Source: Methanobacteriaceae archaeon (lineage in GTDB: Archaea > Methanobacteriota > Methanobacteria > Methanobacteriales > Methanobacteriaceae). Taken from it: a stretch of 15,366 nt of DNA. The notes under the pieces were generated by a model, which saw nothing but the letters and a program-made list of their open reading frames with translations, ran no database searches and was not told the DNA's origin. Below, piece by piece: positions 13,716 through 15,366 of the stretch. The stretch covers positions 1 to 15,366 of the forward strand of contig JAUXXK010000319.1 in the NCBI GenBank assembly GCA_030681145.1, read 5' to 3'. The position numbers and the translations under genes are program-made. Every line of letters starts with the position of its first letter. Within the stretch, counting starts at the first letter, position 1.

Positions 13716-13784
13716 GTGAGTAATCGAATAATATATCGTGGTAAACAAATGCTGGGCGAAGTTCCAACTAGAAATTTAAACTAA
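13716..13784 (+). CDS. Possible micro-ORF or small RNA (unassigned)
   Basis: A GTG-started reading frame of 22 codons contains IYRGKQMLGEVP and ends at TAA (13782-13784). The surrounding 70 bases are about 39% G+C, well above the flanks. AAAAGGTGAG covers the GTG, so the GGTGA could be the start region itself rather than a spaced ribosome binding site. I do not recognise the peptide. A structured small RNA or the remnant of a longer gene are equal alternatives. Confidence 0.2.
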   Translation: MSNRIIYRGKQMLGEVPTRNLN

Positions 13785-14084
13785 TAGATAAACAAATTAA
13801 AACTACATATATTATTTTGCTAACTTCCTTTACATGATTAATCATTTTCATATTTGATCTATTTTTTAAATTATTATAGTCACTTGTCTGGTTTGAAACC
13901 GTTAATGAATTATATATTATAATAATGTGATCATAAATTTGTGATTTTACATCTCCAAAAAGAACAGTCCATATATAATAATATTAGCTTTGTTAAACAG
14001 TGCCATTTCATTATTACTTTTTTTTAACTATTTATCAAATTTTTAATACAAAAACTTTATATGTTTTAATAATAAATTCAAGAT

Positions 14085-14147
14085 ATCATTATATATCATT
14101 ATAAATCATTAATAATTAAATTATAATATATCATTATAAATCATTAA
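14085..14147 (+). repeat. Phased ATCATT direct repeats in the cdhA promoter
   Basis: ATCATT occurs at 14085, 14095, 14105, 14130 and 14140, that is every 10 bases within each group. A 21-base block is repeated exactly at 14092-14112 and 14127-14147. A TATA-like element (TTATAATATA, about 14121-14130) lies at the boundary between the copies, and another (TTTATATG, 14056-14063) lies upstream. The repeats are placed to bind a regulator on one face of the helix. Confidence 0.5.
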
Positions 14148-14175
14148 CAATAATTGGGATTAAGCTGGTGATAAT

Positions 14176-15363
14176 ATGGCACCTAAATCAACCAAACTTA
14201 AAGAATTTAAAGAAGATTTTTGGAAATCTAAAGATATTAAAATCTCCATTGGGGAGATTGATCAAGACAAAGTAGGAGAAAAGGCTGATGGTGCTGTCAA
14301 AATGGGACCAACTCCTAAACCTCATGTCACGGACCTCAGAGAATGGGACATGAAGCTTATGGAAAGATATGAACCATTTTACGCCCCATTTTGTGATATG
14401 TGTTGTCTTTGTACCTATGGTAAATGTGATTTAACTGCAGGTAAAAAAGGAGCATGTGGGATTGATATTAAAGCCCAACAAGCTCGTATGGTTTTACTTG
14501 CTTGTTGCATTGGGGCCGCGGCCCACTCAGCTCATGCTAGGCATTTGCTAGAGTACCTTATTGAAAAAAGAGGTGAAGATTTTCCTATTGATTTGGGAAT
14601 GAACATAGATATTGAAGCACCAATTATAAGGACTCTTATTGGTAAAGCTCCTAAAAAACTGGGTGAATTAAGAGAAGCTATGGATTATATGGAAGAACAG
14701 AACTTACATCTACTTTCTGCTTGCCACACTGGTCAAGAAGGAAGCAATATTGACTTTGAATCAAAAGCTTTACATGCCGGACTAATGGATAACTTAGGTA
14801 AAGAAATAGGAGATATTGCACAAATAGTGGCTCTAAACTTCCCTAAAGGCGATGAAGATGCTCCTTTAGTTGAACTGGGTGTTGGAACAGTAGATAGGGA
14901 AAAACCGGTGGTTTTATGTATCGGACACAATGTTTCATCCGGGGCAGGAGTAATCGATTACGTAGAAGATGAAGGCTTGGAAGATAATGTGGAAGTTTGC
15001 GGTATTTGTTGTGCTGCTATAGATATAACACGTTACAATCACCATGCTAAAGTAATAGGTCCAATTTCTAAGCAATTAAAATTCATAAGAAGTGGTGTTG
15101 CTGATGTTATTGTAGTAGATGAGCAGTGTATACGGTCCGATGTTCTTGAAGAAGCCAAGAAAAACCAGTGTAAAGTAATTGCTACTACAGATAAGATGTG
15201 CCTAGGTTTACCAAATCTAACTGACGAAGATGCTGATAAAATAGTGGCCCAGCTAATTAACAATCAAATTGAGGGTGCACTAATCTTAGACCCCGATAAA
15301 GTAGGAGAAGTGGCCACTAAAGTAGCTATACAAATAGCTGATGATCGTGGAATGCTCAAATAA
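14176..15363 (+). CDS. cdhA: CODH/acetyl-CoA synthase alpha subunit, N-terminal half only (stop at codon 396)
   Basis: This reading frame matches the N-terminal half of CdhA, the carbon monoxide dehydrogenase subunit of the archaeal acetyl-CoA decarbonylase/synthase complex (about 770-800 residues in the family). Seen: the B/D-cluster cysteines in FCDMCCLCTYGKCDL (C73, C76, C77, C79, C84) with GACGI (C94), and the first C-cluster ligands: H251 in IGHN, C278/C279 in GICCAAID and C318 in DEQC. The frame ends DDRGMLK then TAA at 15361-15363, right where the family continues into two ferredoxin-like [4Fe-4S] domains and the remaining C-cluster cysteines. As it stands, the product could not hold a complete C-cluster. 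The window ends three bases later, so a nonsense codon, a frameshift in the terminal CTCAAATAAG, a split gene or an assembly fault cannot be told apart. The ATG has GGTGAT (14167-14172) upstream. It is divergent from cbiMNQ, which could supply its nickel or the cobalt of its corrinoid partner. Confidence 0.85.
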   Translation: MAPKSTKLKEFKEDFWKSKDIKISIGEIDQDKVGEKADGAVKMGPTPKPHVTDLREWDMKLMERYEPFYAPFCDMCCLCTYGKCDLTAGKKGACGIDIKAQQARMVLLACCIGAAAHSAHARHLLEYLIEKRGEDFPIDLGMNIDIEAPIIRTLIGKAPKKLGELREAMDYMEEQNLHLLSACHTGQEGSNIDFESKALHAGLMDNLGKEIGDIAQIVALNFPKGDEDAPLVELGVGTVDREKPVVLCIGHNVSSGAGVIDYVEDEGLEDNVEVCGICCAAIDITRYNHHAKVIGPISKQLKFIRSGVADVIVVDEQCIRSDVLEEAKKNQCKVIATTDKMCLGLPNLTDEDADKIVAQLINNQIEGALILDPDKVGEVATKVAIQIADDRGMLK

Positions 15364-15366
15364 GAT

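Larger units (their letters stand above)
13346..14175. other. Divergent intergenic region between cbiM and cdhA
   Basis: These 830 bases contain no long ORF. From left to right they hold: the cbiM leader with its ribosome binding site and the palindrome CCTTTAAAGG (13374-13383); the cbiM promoter and AGTATTAC-type sites (13389-13568); a GC-richer patch with a 22-codon micro-ORF (about 13700-13784); isolated palindromes ATGATTAATCAT (13834-13845) and GGTTTGAAACC (13890-13900); then the cdhA promoter with ATCATT repeats (14085-14147). Such length is unusual for this compact genome segment and suggests several regulators or a small transcript. Confidence 0.6.

Noticed and set aside
14085..14147. 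CRISPR-like array before cdhA
   Set aside because: The units are six bases with 10-base phasing and no unique spacers, so it is a regulatory direct repeat, not a CRISPR.

Overview
The window comes from an AT-rich methanogenic archaeon, almost certainly of the order Methanobacteriales and probably a Methanobacterium-like genus. The evidence is an HMf-type histone, ABCE1/Rli, archaeal EF-1 beta, a Pth2-type peptidyl-tRNA hydrolase, a kinase matching MfnE of methanofuran biosynthesis, a CODH/acetyl-CoA synthase alpha subunit, GGTGAT-type ribosome binding sites and T-tract terminators. No rRNA, tRNA, CRISPR, insertion sequence or phage gene is visible. It reads as a conserved chromosomal block rather than an island.

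Left part (1-4416): a class I PLP aminotransferase (+) converges on ABCE1 (-). Upstream of ABCE1 is a single histone gene (-), divergent from pth2 (+) across a relatively GC-rich intergenic region. Middle part (4638-7281, all +): mfnE abuts a 53-residue eight-cysteine zinc-finger gene that has not been listed as a long ORF. A large hairpin covers that gene's stop codon. EF-1 beta follows under its own promoter, then a solitary TctA-like membrane permease. Next (7362-11295): an uncharacterised zinc-ribbon/methyltransferase-like gene (-) is divergent, nearly head to head, from a secretion/pilus-type ATPase gene. That gene is followed by a GspF/TadC-type membrane protein gene (+).

Right part (11471-15366): an energy-coupling-factor metal transporter operon cbiM-cbiN-cbiQ (-), for cobalt or nickel, lacks an adjacent ATPase gene. 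An 830-bp divergent intergenic region separates it from cdhA (+). This region holds several AGTATTAC-type inverted repeats near the cbiM promoter, helically phased ATCATT repeats before cdhA, and a GC-richer patch with a 22-codon micro-ORF. cdhA stops after 395 codons, about half the family length, just before its ferredoxin-like domains and 3 nt before the window ends.

Functionally the block joins central methanogen metabolism (methanofuran, CODH/ACS, Ni/Co uptake for the corrinoid and nickel clusters that CODH/ACS and Mcr need) with translation and ribosome recycling (ABCE1, EF-1 beta, Pth2) and chromatin. The points most worth following up are the candidate metal-type operators shared by the cbiM and EF-1 beta promoters, the shortened cdhA, the uncharacterised methyltransferase-like protein, and the two-gene ATPase/GspF motor with no pilin beside it.
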